From Labilithrix luteola (GTDB taxonomy: Bacteria; Myxococcota_A; Polyangia; Polyangiales; Polyangiaceae): 64,000 nucleotides of DNA. How positions within the stretch are numbered: position 1 is the first letter of the stretch; each line of letters begins with the position of its first letter. Shown here one piece after another: positions 17,886 to 25,342 of the stretch. Made by a program: the position numbers and the translations under genes. The notes below the pieces were generated by a model that was not told the DNA's origin, made no database searches, and was given only the letters and a program-made list of their open reading frames with translations. The stretch is taken from NCBI RefSeq assembly GCF_001263205.1, contig NZ_CP012333.1, positions 10,273,501 to 10,337,500 of the forward strand, written 5' to 3'.

Positions 17886-18241
17886 GGCTGCGGGGATCGC
17901 CGGAACGGTCGGGGCGGCGAAGGCGGCATCGCGGTCGGCGCCATCGCGCTACCGAGACGAAGACCGCCGGCCTCCGCGAGGAGCTGGGTGCGGCATCCGT
18001 CGGAGCACGCGTAGCGCGCCTCACCCTTGATACGAAGAACCTGCGAGACGAGCTCGACGACGAAACGCTTGTTGCAGCAATCGCAGACGACGCCACTCGT
18101 CGTCTCACCCCTCAGGCTCTTGCCGTGGCAAGCCTGCGAGCAGAAGAACGAGAACGCGTTGTCGCGCTCCTCCATTTGGTAGCGGAACTGCACCTCGAAG
18201 TTGCGTCCGCACACCGTGCAGGACTCGTGCATGCCAGCCAT
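17570..18241 (-). CDS. Zinc-finger N-terminal segment, out of frame with ParA
   Basis: ATG 18241 opens a frame of which only about the first 100 codons look authentic. Two zinc-binding units are visible: CTVCGRNFEVQF with CSQAC, then CDCCNKRFVVEL with CSDGC. Each combines a CxxC knuckle with a CxxxC pair. The frame then enters Pro-rich sequence (AMAPTAMPPSP) and beyond about 17920 becomes Arg-rich and overlaps ParA in the wrong phase, ending at 17570. The natural continuation is the ParA frame. Either this is the zinc-binding N-terminus of a ParA fusion broken by one base, or a separate small zinc protein with a meaningless tail. I prefer the first. Confidence 0.6.
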   Translation of the reverse strand: MAGMHESCTVCGRNFEVQFRYQMEERDNAFSFFCSQACHGKSLRGETTSGVVCDCCNKRFVVELVSQVLRIKGEARYACSDGCRTQLLAEAGGLRLGSAMAPTAMPPSPPRPFRRSPQPCPRALRRRRFPFVRRAPLCLRCPRPSRRLRPRAHRLPARLPPARQSRRCLRPPRRPRAPRLLPRARSARSENSRSQARAASRSSITRAAPARPPPRSASLPASR

Positions 18242-18410
18242 GCCCACCGAATGTCATAGTCGGAGTGAGATGGCCAAATAAGTGACGTGCAGTTTTTCCG
18301 AGGGGCGGCGTTTTTCGTGCGCGGCTCGTCCCCGAAACGACACGAGCGGCGACGCCTCGTCAACCGAAGCAGCTGCCGCTCGTCCTCTCGCGTTCCGCGA
18401 GTGCCGTCGA

Positions 18411-19979
18411 TCAGTGACGGAAGTGGCGCGCGCCCGTGAAGACCATCGCGAGGCCGAGACGGTCGGCGGCGGCGATGACGTCGGGATCCTTCACGCTGCC
18501 GCCGGGTTGCGCGACAGCCGTGACGCCGTTTTTCGCGGCCGCTTCGATGCCGTCCGGGAACGGGAAGAAAGCATCGGAAGCGAGGACACTTCCCTTCGAC
18601 TCCTCACCCGCCTTCTCGCCTGCAATCTGGACGGAAACGACGCGAGACATCTGGCCTGCGCCGACGCCGACCGTGCGCTCGCCCTTGGCGAGGACGATGG
18701 CGTTGGACTTGACGTGCTTGCAGACGCGCCAGGCGAACTCGAGACCGGTGAGCTCCTCGGCCGTGGGCTGACGCTTGGTGACGACCTTGCCCTTGGTGAC
18801 CTCGCCGGGCGCCGTCGCGTCACGCGCCTGGACGACGAGGCCGCCCGAAACGCGCTTGTACGTCAGGCCCGCGTGATCGGCGGGGAGCCACGCGCCCGTC
18901 GCGAGGAGGCGCAGGTTCTTCTTCGCGCGGAGCACTTCGAGGGCCGAACCGCTGAAGCTCGGGGCGACGACGCACTCGAGGAAGGTCTCGGCGAGGATCT
19001 TCGCGGTGGCCTCGTCGACCTCGCGGTTCAAGGCCACGATGCCGCCGAAGGCCGAGAGGGCGTCGGCATCACGCGCGGTCTTGTAGGCGCTCGCGAGGTC
19101 ACCGGAAACGGCCACGCCGCACGGGTTGGTGTGCTTCACGACGACCGCCGCGGGGCGGTCGAACTCACGGACGGCCTCGAGGGCCGCGTCGACGTCGACG
19201 AGGTTGTTGAAGCTCAGTTCCTTGCCGCCGGCGCCGAGGCTCTCGGCACGGGCGATCGTGCCCGGCTCTGCGCTGCGCTCGACGTAGAACGCGCCCGTCT
19301 GGTGCGGGTTTTCGCCGTAACGAAGGCCGTAGGCGCGCTCGAAGGGCAGCGTGAGGTAGCGCGGATAGGGATTGGCCGACGCTTCGTCGCTGGTCGCCGC
19401 GCGCGGGCCCGAAAGAACACCGCTGATGGCCGCGTCGTAGGCCGCGGTGTGCGCGTAGGCCTTGGCGGCGAGCTCGCGACGGAGCGAGGTCGAAACTTCA
19501 CCCGTGCTCTCGATCTCGGCGAGGACGCGCTCGTAATCACTGGGGTCGCACACGATGGTGACGCGCGCGTGGTTCTTCGCCGCCGAGCGCACCATCGAGG
19601 GACCACCGATGTCGATGTTCTCGATGAGCTCCTCGAAGCTAGCGTTCGGATTGCTCGCGACTTTTTCGAACGGGTAGAGGTTCACGACGACGAGGTCGAT
19701 GAACTTCGCGCCGAGTCGCTCGAGGTCGGCGTTGTCCGTTCCTTCGCGCGCGAGAATGCCGCCGTGCACGCGCGGGTGCAGGGTCTTCACGCGTCCGCCC
19801 ATGACCTCCGGCGAGCCCGTGTAGTTCTCGACCGTCTCGACCGGGATGCCCTCGGCCGCGAGCGATTTTGCCGTTCCTCCGCTCGAGAGGATCGTGACGC
19901 CCTTCTTGCTCAGGGCCGCAGCGAACGGCATGAGGCCAGTCTTGTCGGAGACGGAAAGCAGCGCGGTGCGGATGGGCAT
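18411..19979 (-). CDS. purH: PurH, bifunctional AICAR transformylase / IMP cyclohydrolase
   Basis: Catalyses the last two steps of de novo IMP synthesis: formylation of AICAR with 10-formyl-THF, then ring closure. At 522 residues it is of normal length. The N-terminal IMP cyclohydrolase domain has LLSVSDKTGL, LSSGGTAKSL and GRVKTLHPRVHGGILAR. The transformylase domain has RYGENPHQTGAFY, the essential KHTNPCG, SAFGGIVALNREVD, SNAIVLAKGERTVGVGAGQMSR and the C-terminal GVTAVAQPGGSVKD with VFTGARHFRH. Cytoplasmic. It shares strand with its neighbours but gaps of over 150 nt on both sides suggest its own transcript. Confidence 0.98.
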   Translation of the reverse strand: MPIRTALLSVSDKTGLMPFAAALSKKGVTILSSGGTAKSLAAEGIPVETVENYTGSPEVMGGRVKTLHPRVHGGILAREGTDNADLERLGAKFIDLVVVNLYPFEKVASNPNASFEELIENIDIGGPSMVRSAAKNHARVTIVCDPSDYERVLAEIESTGEVSTSLRRELAAKAYAHTAAYDAAISGVLSGPRAATSDEASANPYPRYLTLPFERAYGLRYGENPHQTGAFYVERSAEPGTIARAESLGAGGKELSFNNLVDVDAALEAVREFDRPAAVVVKHTNPCGVAVSGDLASAYKTARDADALSAFGGIVALNREVDEATAKILAETFLECVVAPSFSGSALEVLRAKKNLRLLATGAWLPADHAGLTYKRVSGGLVVQARDATAPGEVTKGKVVTKRQPTAEELTGLEFAWRVCKHVKSNAIVLAKGERTVGVGAGQMSRVVSVQIAGEKAGEESKGSVLASDAFFPFPDGIEAAAKNGVTAVAQPGGSVKDPDVIAAADRLGLAMVFTGARHFRH

Positions 19980-20057
19980 GCGCGCCGTCTAGCTACCCCG
20001 CCGGGCCAGGTCAATCCCAGGCGAAGGCTGCTTACAAGCTCAGGAATGCAGGCGCTT

Positions 20058-20096
20058 TAAAAAATGACGGCCCGGGGGCTGGCAACCCGGGCCGTC
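20058..20096 (-). terminator. Intrinsic terminator of the sigma-region-4-like gene
   Basis: GACGGCCCGGG (20066-20076) and CCCGGGCCGTC (20086-20096) form a perfect 11-bp stem with a 9-nt loop. Read on the minus strand the stem is followed by a T and U-run (six As on the plus strand, 20059-20064). It lies about 50 nt past the stop of the gene at 20150-20836. Confidence 0.9.
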
Positions 20097-20149
20097 TGCA
20101 GGAGTGACTCAAGGAAACGTGACGAAGCTGAAGTCTCAGACGAAAAAAA

Positions 20150-20836
20150 TCATTCGGCGTCGAGCGCGTCGCTCGCGAACTCGTCGGCGTCGAAGTCGGA
20201 GTCGGCCGTCTCGGCCTCCTCTTCCTCTTCCTCCTCCTTCTTCGCCTTGGTGAGCACGGGGAGGCGGCGCTTTCCGACGGGACCCTCGTCGACGTAGTCG
20301 CGGAGGGCGTTCATGTCGCTGAGCGCCTGGAGCTTGGCGAGGCCCTTGACCTCGACCTGGCGAATGCGCTCACGCGTAAGGTTCATGATCGCGCCGACCT
20401 CTTCGAGGGTCGTGCCGCCACGATCGGCGACGTCGAGCGCGCAGGTCTCGTTCATTTCCCAGACCTCGAGGTCCGGGAAATTCAGCTTGATGGCGCCGGT
20501 GCGAGCCGACACGTCGAGGTAGAGGTGGTGCTTGCAGGAGACGAAGGGGCACGGACGCTCGCCGTTTCCGCACTCGGCGCGCGTGCGCGGCTTCTGGACG
20601 TCCTCGACGTCCGGGTAAAGCATGCGGCCCATCTCGAGCTCGCGCTTCGTCATGCGCTTCACGCTGATCGTGCGCGCACGCACGTCACGCTTACGACGCG
20701 AACGACGCTGCTCGCGGGTGACCGTCTCTTCGCCCTGCAGGTCGTCGACCTTCAAGGCCAACGCGCCCTCGGTGACCGGGGTCACGTCGGATGCGTCCTC
20801 GACCAAAAGCTCGGCACTCGCGTTCTTTGCGTCCAT
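20150..20836 (-). CDS. Sigma-70 region-4-like DNA-binding protein
   Basis: Predicted 228-residue transcription regulator. The C-terminal half contains TTLEEVGAIMNLTRERIRQV, a sigma-70 region 4.2 helix-turn-helix, but there is no region 2, so it is not a complete sigma factor. Upstream are a basic block (RRSRRKRDVRA) and a cluster CGNGERPCPFVSCKHHLYLD with three Cys and a His pair that could bind zinc. The C-terminus is a long acidic run (KKEEEEEEEAE) ending in Asp/Glu. ATG 20836 has GGAGGAGC just upstream. Similar proteins are found in myxobacteria; the target promoters are unknown. A strong terminator follows. Confidence 0.85.
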   Translation of the reverse strand: MDAKNASAELLVEDASDVTPVTEGALALKVDDLQGEETVTREQRRSRRKRDVRARTISVKRMTKRELEMGRMLYPDVEDVQKPRTRAECGNGERPCPFVSCKHHLYLDVSARTGAIKLNFPDLEVWEMNETCALDVADRGGTTLEEVGAIMNLTRERIRQVEVKGLAKLQALSDMNALRDYVDEGPVGKRRLPVLTKAKKEEEEEEEAETADSDFDADEFASDALDAE

Positions 20837-21005
20837 TGCTCCTCCAGCGCTCCAGCTACGTCCTTGATGCCGATCTCTCGGCGGAAGCGGTGCGCAGGGC
20901 ACACGCCTCCCGTGGCAGCTGCTCCGAGGACCGACGTCCTACAGAGCGCTACCTTTTCCTCCCCGCTTCGAATCGAACGAGCGCCAGCCGGCGCTCAGTG
21001 TCTCT

Positions 21006-21203
21006 TCAGGCGCTCACCGGCTGCGCAACTCGCGCGGCGACGAGGCCAAGGATCTTCGCGACCCGATCACCGGCAAGCCGGCGTTCTTCCACACCACGGA
21101 AGCCACGAGAGAAGATGCGCCCGAGCCGGCGCCCGAGTTCCTCCACGTCGCTCGACCCGACGTTGAGTTGCTGCTTGCTGCTATCGAACGTGTGCTCGGT
21201 CAT
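21006..21203 (-). CDS. Possible small protein, unknown function
   Basis: Sixty-five codons reading MTEHTFDSSKQQLNVGSSDV, then an amphipathic basic helix region ending VAARVAQPVSA. No convincing Shine-Dalgarno is seen (GAAG only), and no family is recognised. Codon use is less extreme than in neighbouring genes. It is the only plausible coding stretch on the minus strand in the roughly 1-kb gap 20837-21847, and may be chance. Confidence 0.3.
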   Translation of the reverse strand: MTEHTFDSSKQQLNVGSSDVEELGRRLGRIFSRGFRGVEERRLAGDRVAKILGLVAARVAQPVSA

Positions 21204-21573
21204 CTTCGTTCTGAGGCCTTGATCCGGCGTTCCGCGAATACTTATTGAAGTCCGTGGGAGCCATCTGCGTCCTCTTGCGGGGCAAGACGAAACGCGACCG
21301 CTCGCACGGGAGTAGGCCTCGCTGCCGGCAAAGACTGCTGCAGCGACTGCCCCGTGACCGATTCCACTACCTGGTGAGAAGACCGGAAGTCCCTCGCTCG
21401 TCGCACCCCCATGCGCTCGCGTTCGTGAGACCAGTCCGTCTTGCTCGCCTACCTCGTCCGCAGTCGACTTTCGAAGACTCTTGGAGGTTGCCTGGACGGC
21501 GTTTCCGAATGGAAAGCTCGTCCGGCGTCAGGTCCGACCCGAGCGACTCTATTCCGACCAAAAGACGAGGGTC

Positions 21574-21596
21574 AACGCGGTGATCGCGTTTTTTTT
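21574..21596 (+). terminator. Intrinsic terminator with no gene assigned
   Basis: AACGCG and CGCGTT form a perfect 6-bp stem with a 5-nt loop, running directly into a tract of eight Ts (21589-21596). It points along the plus strand, but no convincing plus-strand gene precedes it within about 700 nt, so it may end a small RNA transcribed from the 20.9-21.57 kb gap. Confidence 0.6.
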
Positions 21597-21602
21597 GCGC
21601 CT

Positions 21603-21615
21603 TTCCATTATGGAA
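21603..21615. promoter_or_regulatory. Palindrome, possible operator (first of two)
   Basis: TTCCAT-T-ATGGAA is a perfect 6+1+6 inverted repeat in an unusually AT-rich stretch, 233 nt upstream of the hydrolase-like gene at 21848. A dimeric regulator site is plausible. Confidence 0.35.
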
Positions 21616-21643
21616 CTGTGTTCGCGCGTTTAGATCGGTGCCG

Positions 21644-21658
21644 TGACAGAAAATGTCA
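21644..21658. promoter_or_regulatory. Palindrome, possible operator (second of two)
   Basis: TGACA-GAAAA-TGTCA is a perfect inverted repeat 28 nt downstream of the first palindrome and upstream of the gene at 21848. The two half sites have different sequences from the first palindrome, so two regulators could act here. Confidence 0.4.
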
Positions 21659-21847
21659 TAGCAATGGACGCACGAAACCCTTCGTGAAGGTCAGCCGCTA
21701 GGCGCGAATTTGACCCCCTCACGGCGACGCGATCGGGCGGCTCGAAACGTCTCCCGGAGGCTCGCTCGGAGCGCGTGGTGAAATCGTCGCGCACTCCATC
21801 GCACAAGGTCCAAATTCCGGAGGTCGGGCCCGTGCTATCGTCGGCGC

Positions 21848-22753
21848 GTGTCACGGACGCCCGGACAAGGACTAGGTTTCTCGGGCTCATCGTCACGCTC
21901 GTCGAAGGACGTTTCGGCGCGCGGAGCCCGCATTCGCGTCGTCGAAGCAGGCGCGGGGCCCGCGCTGCTCCTGATCCACGACGCAGTTGTCCACAGCGAC
22001 ACGTTCCACGAGACGATCGCGCACCTCGCTGGCTCGTTCCGCGTGGTCGCGCCCGATCTTCCCGGCTTCGGTGCGAGCGAGAAACCTGATCCGCAGCGCT
22101 ACGCGTACGGCTACGACGCCTTCGCCGACTCGCTCTTCGATCTCGTCGCAGCGCTCGGGCTTGGTCGCATCAGCGTCTGCGGCCACGGCATGGGCGGTGG
22201 AGTGGCCCTGACGCTCGCGGCAAAGCACCCTTCCCTCGTCCACAAGCTCGTGCTCGTCGACGCGCTCGTCTATCCCGACGACGAACACTTCCTCGATCGC
22301 GCGGCCCGCACGCCGATCGGTGGAGCGCTGCTCTGGCGTCAGCTCATGGGCATGGCGCTCTTCCGTAAGTACTTGCATGGGACGGTCTACGCCGGCGCTT
22401 CGCGTATTCCACAGGGGCGCGTGGAGTCGACCTACGCGAGCTTCAATGCTCCGGCGGCCCGTCAAGCCGCGCACGCCACCATCGTCGCGAAGGCTGACAC
22501 GCGCACGCTGGTCGCTCGCCTTCCGCGCGTGACGGCCGACTCGCTCGTCGTCTGGGGGCGCGATGATCGACTCGCCCCGGTCGAGCGCGGCCGTCGACTC
22601 GCACGCGAGCTTCGCGGGCGTTTCGAGGTGCTCGAGTGCGGTCGGTGCCCGCCCGCAGAGGTGCCCGAAGCCTTCGCCACCACCCTGACGTCGTTCCTCG
22701 AGGCGGTTCCCTCACGCCGTCAACCGACGGCCCGGTCCGTGCAATCGCGGTAA
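21848..22753 (+). CDS. Alpha/beta-hydrolase fold protein lacking catalytic Ser and His
   Basis: Protein of 301 residues with a clear alpha/beta-hydrolase core: LLLIHDAVVHSDTFHE, VVAPDLPGFGASEKPD and the cap and C-terminal strands. The nucleophile elbow, normally GxSxG, reads G-H-G-M-G at residues 112-116 (22181-22195), so the nucleophile is Gly. The catalytic Asp is kept in WGRDDRLAP (D240). The catalytic His position is Arg (residues 264-267 C-G-R-C, where relatives have GHCP). Two of three triad residues are missing, so it is probably a pseudoenzyme. It lies 8 nt upstream of the ABC permease gene and may be co-transcribed with the importer. The start GTG is weakly supported. Confidence 0.88.
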   Translation: MSRTPGQGLGFSGSSSRSSKDVSARGARIRVVEAGAGPALLLIHDAVVHSDTFHETIAHLAGSFRVVAPDLPGFGASEKPDPQRYAYGYDAFADSLFDLVAALGLGRISVCGHGMGGGVALTLAAKHPSLVHKLVLVDALVYPDDEHFLDRAARTPIGGALLWRQLMGMALFRKYLHGTVYAGASRIPQGRVESTYASFNAPAARQAAHATIVAKADTRTLVARLPRVTADSLVVWGRDDRLAPVERGRRLARELRGRFEVLECGRCPPAEVPEAFATTLTSFLEAVPSRRQPTARSVQSR

Positions 22754-22761
22754 AGCCCACG

Positions 22762-23634
22762 ATGCTCGTGCCGCCGATCCGGACGACGAAGCGCGCCCTG
22801 CCCGGCTCGAGAAACCGTGCGGCGGTCGTAGGCTCCGCCATCGTGGCAGCCATCCTTCTGTTCGCCGTCTTCGGGCCGCTCCTCGTTACGAAGGATCCGA
22901 ACGCAAGCGACTTCGCGCGCGGGATCTCGCCTGATCATCTCCCTGTCGGACCAAGCTCCGCCTTTCCGCTCGGCACCGACCGCCTGTTCCGCGATCAGCT
23001 GAGCCGCCTTGCAGTGGGCGCTCGCGTCTCGCTCTTCATCGGCATCGCGGCCACGGTGGTCGCATCGGTCGTCGGCGCCGTGGTCGGCATCGTCGCCGGA
23101 TGGTTCGAGGGGCAGACCATCGACACCGTGCTCATGCGCATCGTCGACGTCGGCCTCGCCTTCCCGTTTCTGCTCATCGTCATGGCGCTCGGCGCAGCCC
23201 TCGATCGGACGACGTCGACGACCATCTTCCTCACGCTTGGGCTCACCGGCTGGCTCGGTACGGCACGCGTTCTGCGCGCCAAGACGCTCCAGATCCGTCA
23301 CCACGACTTCGTGACGGCCGCGCGTGCGCTCGGCCAGAGCACGCCGCGCATCTTGCTTCGTCACGTTCTGCCCAACGTGATGGGCCCTCTCGTCGTCGTC
23401 TCGACCGTTTCGGTCGCGCAGATGATTCTCGCCGAGAGCGTTCTCTCCTATCTCGGCGCCGGCATCGCGCCGCCCACGCCGACGTGGGGGCACATGCTGT
23501 TCGACGGTCAGGACTACATCACGACCTCGCCATGGATTGCGGTCGCGCCCGGCGCAGCGATCATGCTGAGCGTCCTTGGCTTCAACCTCCTCGGAGAAGG
23601 CCTGCGCGATGCGCTCGATCCGCAGAAGCATTGA
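22762..23634 (+). CDS. Oligopeptide-type ABC transporter permease (DppC/OppC-like)
   Basis: Inner-membrane permease of 290 residues for dipeptide/oligopeptide-type substrates. The N-terminal helix (AAVVGSAIVAAILLFAVFG) precedes the transport domain with TDRLFRDQLSRLAVGARVSL, and the EAA-like cytoplasmic loop is TAARALGQSTPRILLRHVLP. The C-terminal GFNLLGEGLRDALDP is the DppC hallmark. It starts 8 nt after the hydrolase-like gene and overlaps the binding-protein gene, which begins at 23609. In most operons DppC follows DppB; here it comes first. Confidence 0.92.
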   Translation: MLVPPIRTTKRALPGSRNRAAVVGSAIVAAILLFAVFGPLLVTKDPNASDFARGISPDHLPVGPSSAFPLGTDRLFRDQLSRLAVGARVSLFIGIAATVVASVVGAVVGIVAGWFEGQTIDTVLMRIVDVGLAFPFLLIVMALGAALDRTTSTTIFLTLGLTGWLGTARVLRAKTLQIRHHDFVTAARALGQSTPRILLRHVLPNVMGPLVVVSTVSVAQMILAESVLSYLGAGIAPPTPTWGHMLFDGQDYITTSPWIAVAPGAAIMLSVLGFNLLGEGLRDALDPQKH

Positions 23635-25342
23635 GGCGTGCCTGCTCGGCGCCGACGTCTTGTCGAGCGGCTGCACCCAGGAGATTCCGGCGCCGATTCC
23701 TGCCGCCCATCCGGACACGACGGAGCCGCGCCGCGGAGGCGTGGTCACCGTCGCGAGCTTCAGCGATCTGCGCGGGCTCGATCCGGCGAACATCAGCGAC
23801 GGCCTCGCGCCGCAAGTGCTGGAGGCGATCTTCGCAGGACTCGTCGACTACGACGCGAACGGCAAGATCGTCCCCGATCTCGCCGAGCGCTGGACGGTCG
23901 AAGACGGAGGCAAGACGCTCCGCTTCTATCTGCATCAGGGAGCGCGGTTCCACGACGGCGAGGAGGTCACCGCCGACGACGTCAAGCGCTCGGTCGAACG
24001 CGCGCTGCATCCCTCCGCACCGAATCCGTCGTCGTCCTACTTCGAGTCGCTCGTCGGCTTCGGCGAGTTCGCCGCCAAGAAGACCGAGACCCTCGAAGGC
24101 GTGCAGGTCGACGGGCGTTACGTCGTCTCCTTCCACCTCAAAGACAAGGACGCCGCCTTCCTCTCGGTCCTCGCGCTGCCGACGCTTCGCCCCGTCTGCA
24201 AGAGCGCGGGCACGCGCTACACGGACACCTGGCATCCGTGCGGCGCGGGCCCGTTCAAGCTTCCTCCGAACGGATGGGAGCGTGCGCGCGAAATCAATGT
24301 CGTTCGCCACGAGGGCTACTTCCGCCCCGGCCTCCCCTATCTCGACGGCGTTCGGTTCCTCTTCAACGTGAACCAGACGAGCCAGCGCTTCCGTTTCGCG
24401 CATGGCGAGCAAGACATTCTGCGCGACTTCCTCGCGCCCGATCTCCTGAAATTCCAGGCCGATCCTCGCTGGAAGCCGTTCGGCGAATACGAGGCCGAGC
24501 TGCAGATCGCCGGCGACGCGATGAACACCGAGATGCCGCCGTTCGACAACGTCGAGGTTCGGCGTGCCGTGGCCGCAGCGGTCAATCGCGACGAGATCCG
24601 GCTCGTGCGCGCGGCCAATCTGAACGCGGCGAACCAACCGGTGCCGCCCGGCGTGTTCGGCCATGACGACACGTTGCGCGGACAGACGTACGACTACGAA
24701 GCCGCGCTCGAGCACATGCGTCGCGCCGGCTACCCGTACGATCCGGTCACGAAGACCGGCGGGTACCCGCACGTCATCCCGTACATCGCATACAAGCAGA
24801 GTCTCTCCGAGTTCGTGGCCCAGGTGCTGGCGCAGCAGCTCGCGAAGATCGGCATCCGCATCGAGATCCGGATCGTCAACTACCCCACGTTCCTCGCCAT
24901 CCGAGGGCGTCGCGGTCAGTCCGCGTTCGGTCCGGCGTTCTGGAAGCAGGATTATCCGGACGCGGGGAGCATCCTCGAGCCGCTCTTCCATTCGCGCTCG
25001 ATCAACGACGAGGACTCGAACAACTGGTCCTTCTACAAGAACCCGCGCGTCGACGAGCTCATCGACCGGGCGCGCCACGAGCTCGACGACGACAAGCGCA
25101 AGAAGATCTACGTCGAGACGCAGGAGATCCTCTGCGACGACGCTCCTTGGGCGTTCTCGTACTACTACCGGTACTACACGCAGCGTCAGCCGTACGTGCG
25201 GAACTATCACTCGCACCCCATGTGGACGAACGACATGACGCGCGTGTGGGTCGATCGCGCGATGGGCCCCGTCGCGGCGCGTGCCTTCTCGCCCGAGAAC
25301 GTGCTCGGCAGCCTCCTCGGACGTCCGGAGGGTTCGCGGTGA
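23609..25342 (+). CDS. Oligopeptide-binding lipoprotein of the ABC importer
   Basis: Solute-binding protein (SBP family 5) of 577 residues, anchored in the periplasm. ATG 23609 gives a signal peptide ending in the lipobox LSSGC. Family motifs include GLDPANISDGLAPQVLEAIF, PDLAERWTVEDGGKTLRFYL and EVTADDVKRSVERALHP near the N-terminus, with NVEVRRAVAAAVNRDEI in the second lobe. It overlaps the end of the DppC-like gene by 26 nt and its stop overlaps the next start as GTGA, so all three are translationally coupled. Ligand is not predictable beyond peptides or similar compounds. Confidence 0.93.
   Translation: MRSIRRSIEACLLGADVLSSGCTQEIPAPIPAAHPDTTEPRRGGVVTVASFSDLRGLDPANISDGLAPQVLEAIFAGLVDYDANGKIVPDLAERWTVEDGGKTLRFYLHQGARFHDGEEVTADDVKRSVERALHPSAPNPSSSYFESLVGFGEFAAKKTETLEGVQVDGRYVVSFHLKDKDAAFLSVLALPTLRPVCKSAGTRYTDTWHPCGAGPFKLPPNGWERAREINVVRHEGYFRPGLPYLDGVRFLFNVNQTSQRFRFAHGEQDILRDFLAPDLLKFQADPRWKPFGEYEAELQIAGDAMNTEMPPFDNVEVRRAVAAAVNRDEIRLVRAANLNAANQPVPPGVFGHDDTLRGQTYDYEAALEHMRRAGYPYDPVTKTGGYPHVIPYIAYKQSLSEFVAQVLAQQLAKIGIRIEIRIVNYPTFLAIRGRRGQSAFGPAFWKQDYPDAGSILEPLFHSRSINDEDSNNWSFYKNPRVDELIDRARHELDDDKRKKIYVETQEILCDDAPWAFSYYYRYYTQRQPYVRNYHSHPMWTNDMTRVWVDRAMGPVAARAFSPENVLGSLLGRPEGSR

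Noticed and set aside
18282..20060. Long plus-strand open frame of 592 codons opposite purH
   Set aside because: PurH is certain on the minus strand; the frame is Arg/Glu-rich and has no family motif. High GC creates long antisense frames.
23582..25216. 544-codon minus-strand frame opposite the binding-protein gene
   Set aside because: The plus strand encodes a typical SBP family 5 protein in an operon; the other frame is a shadow.
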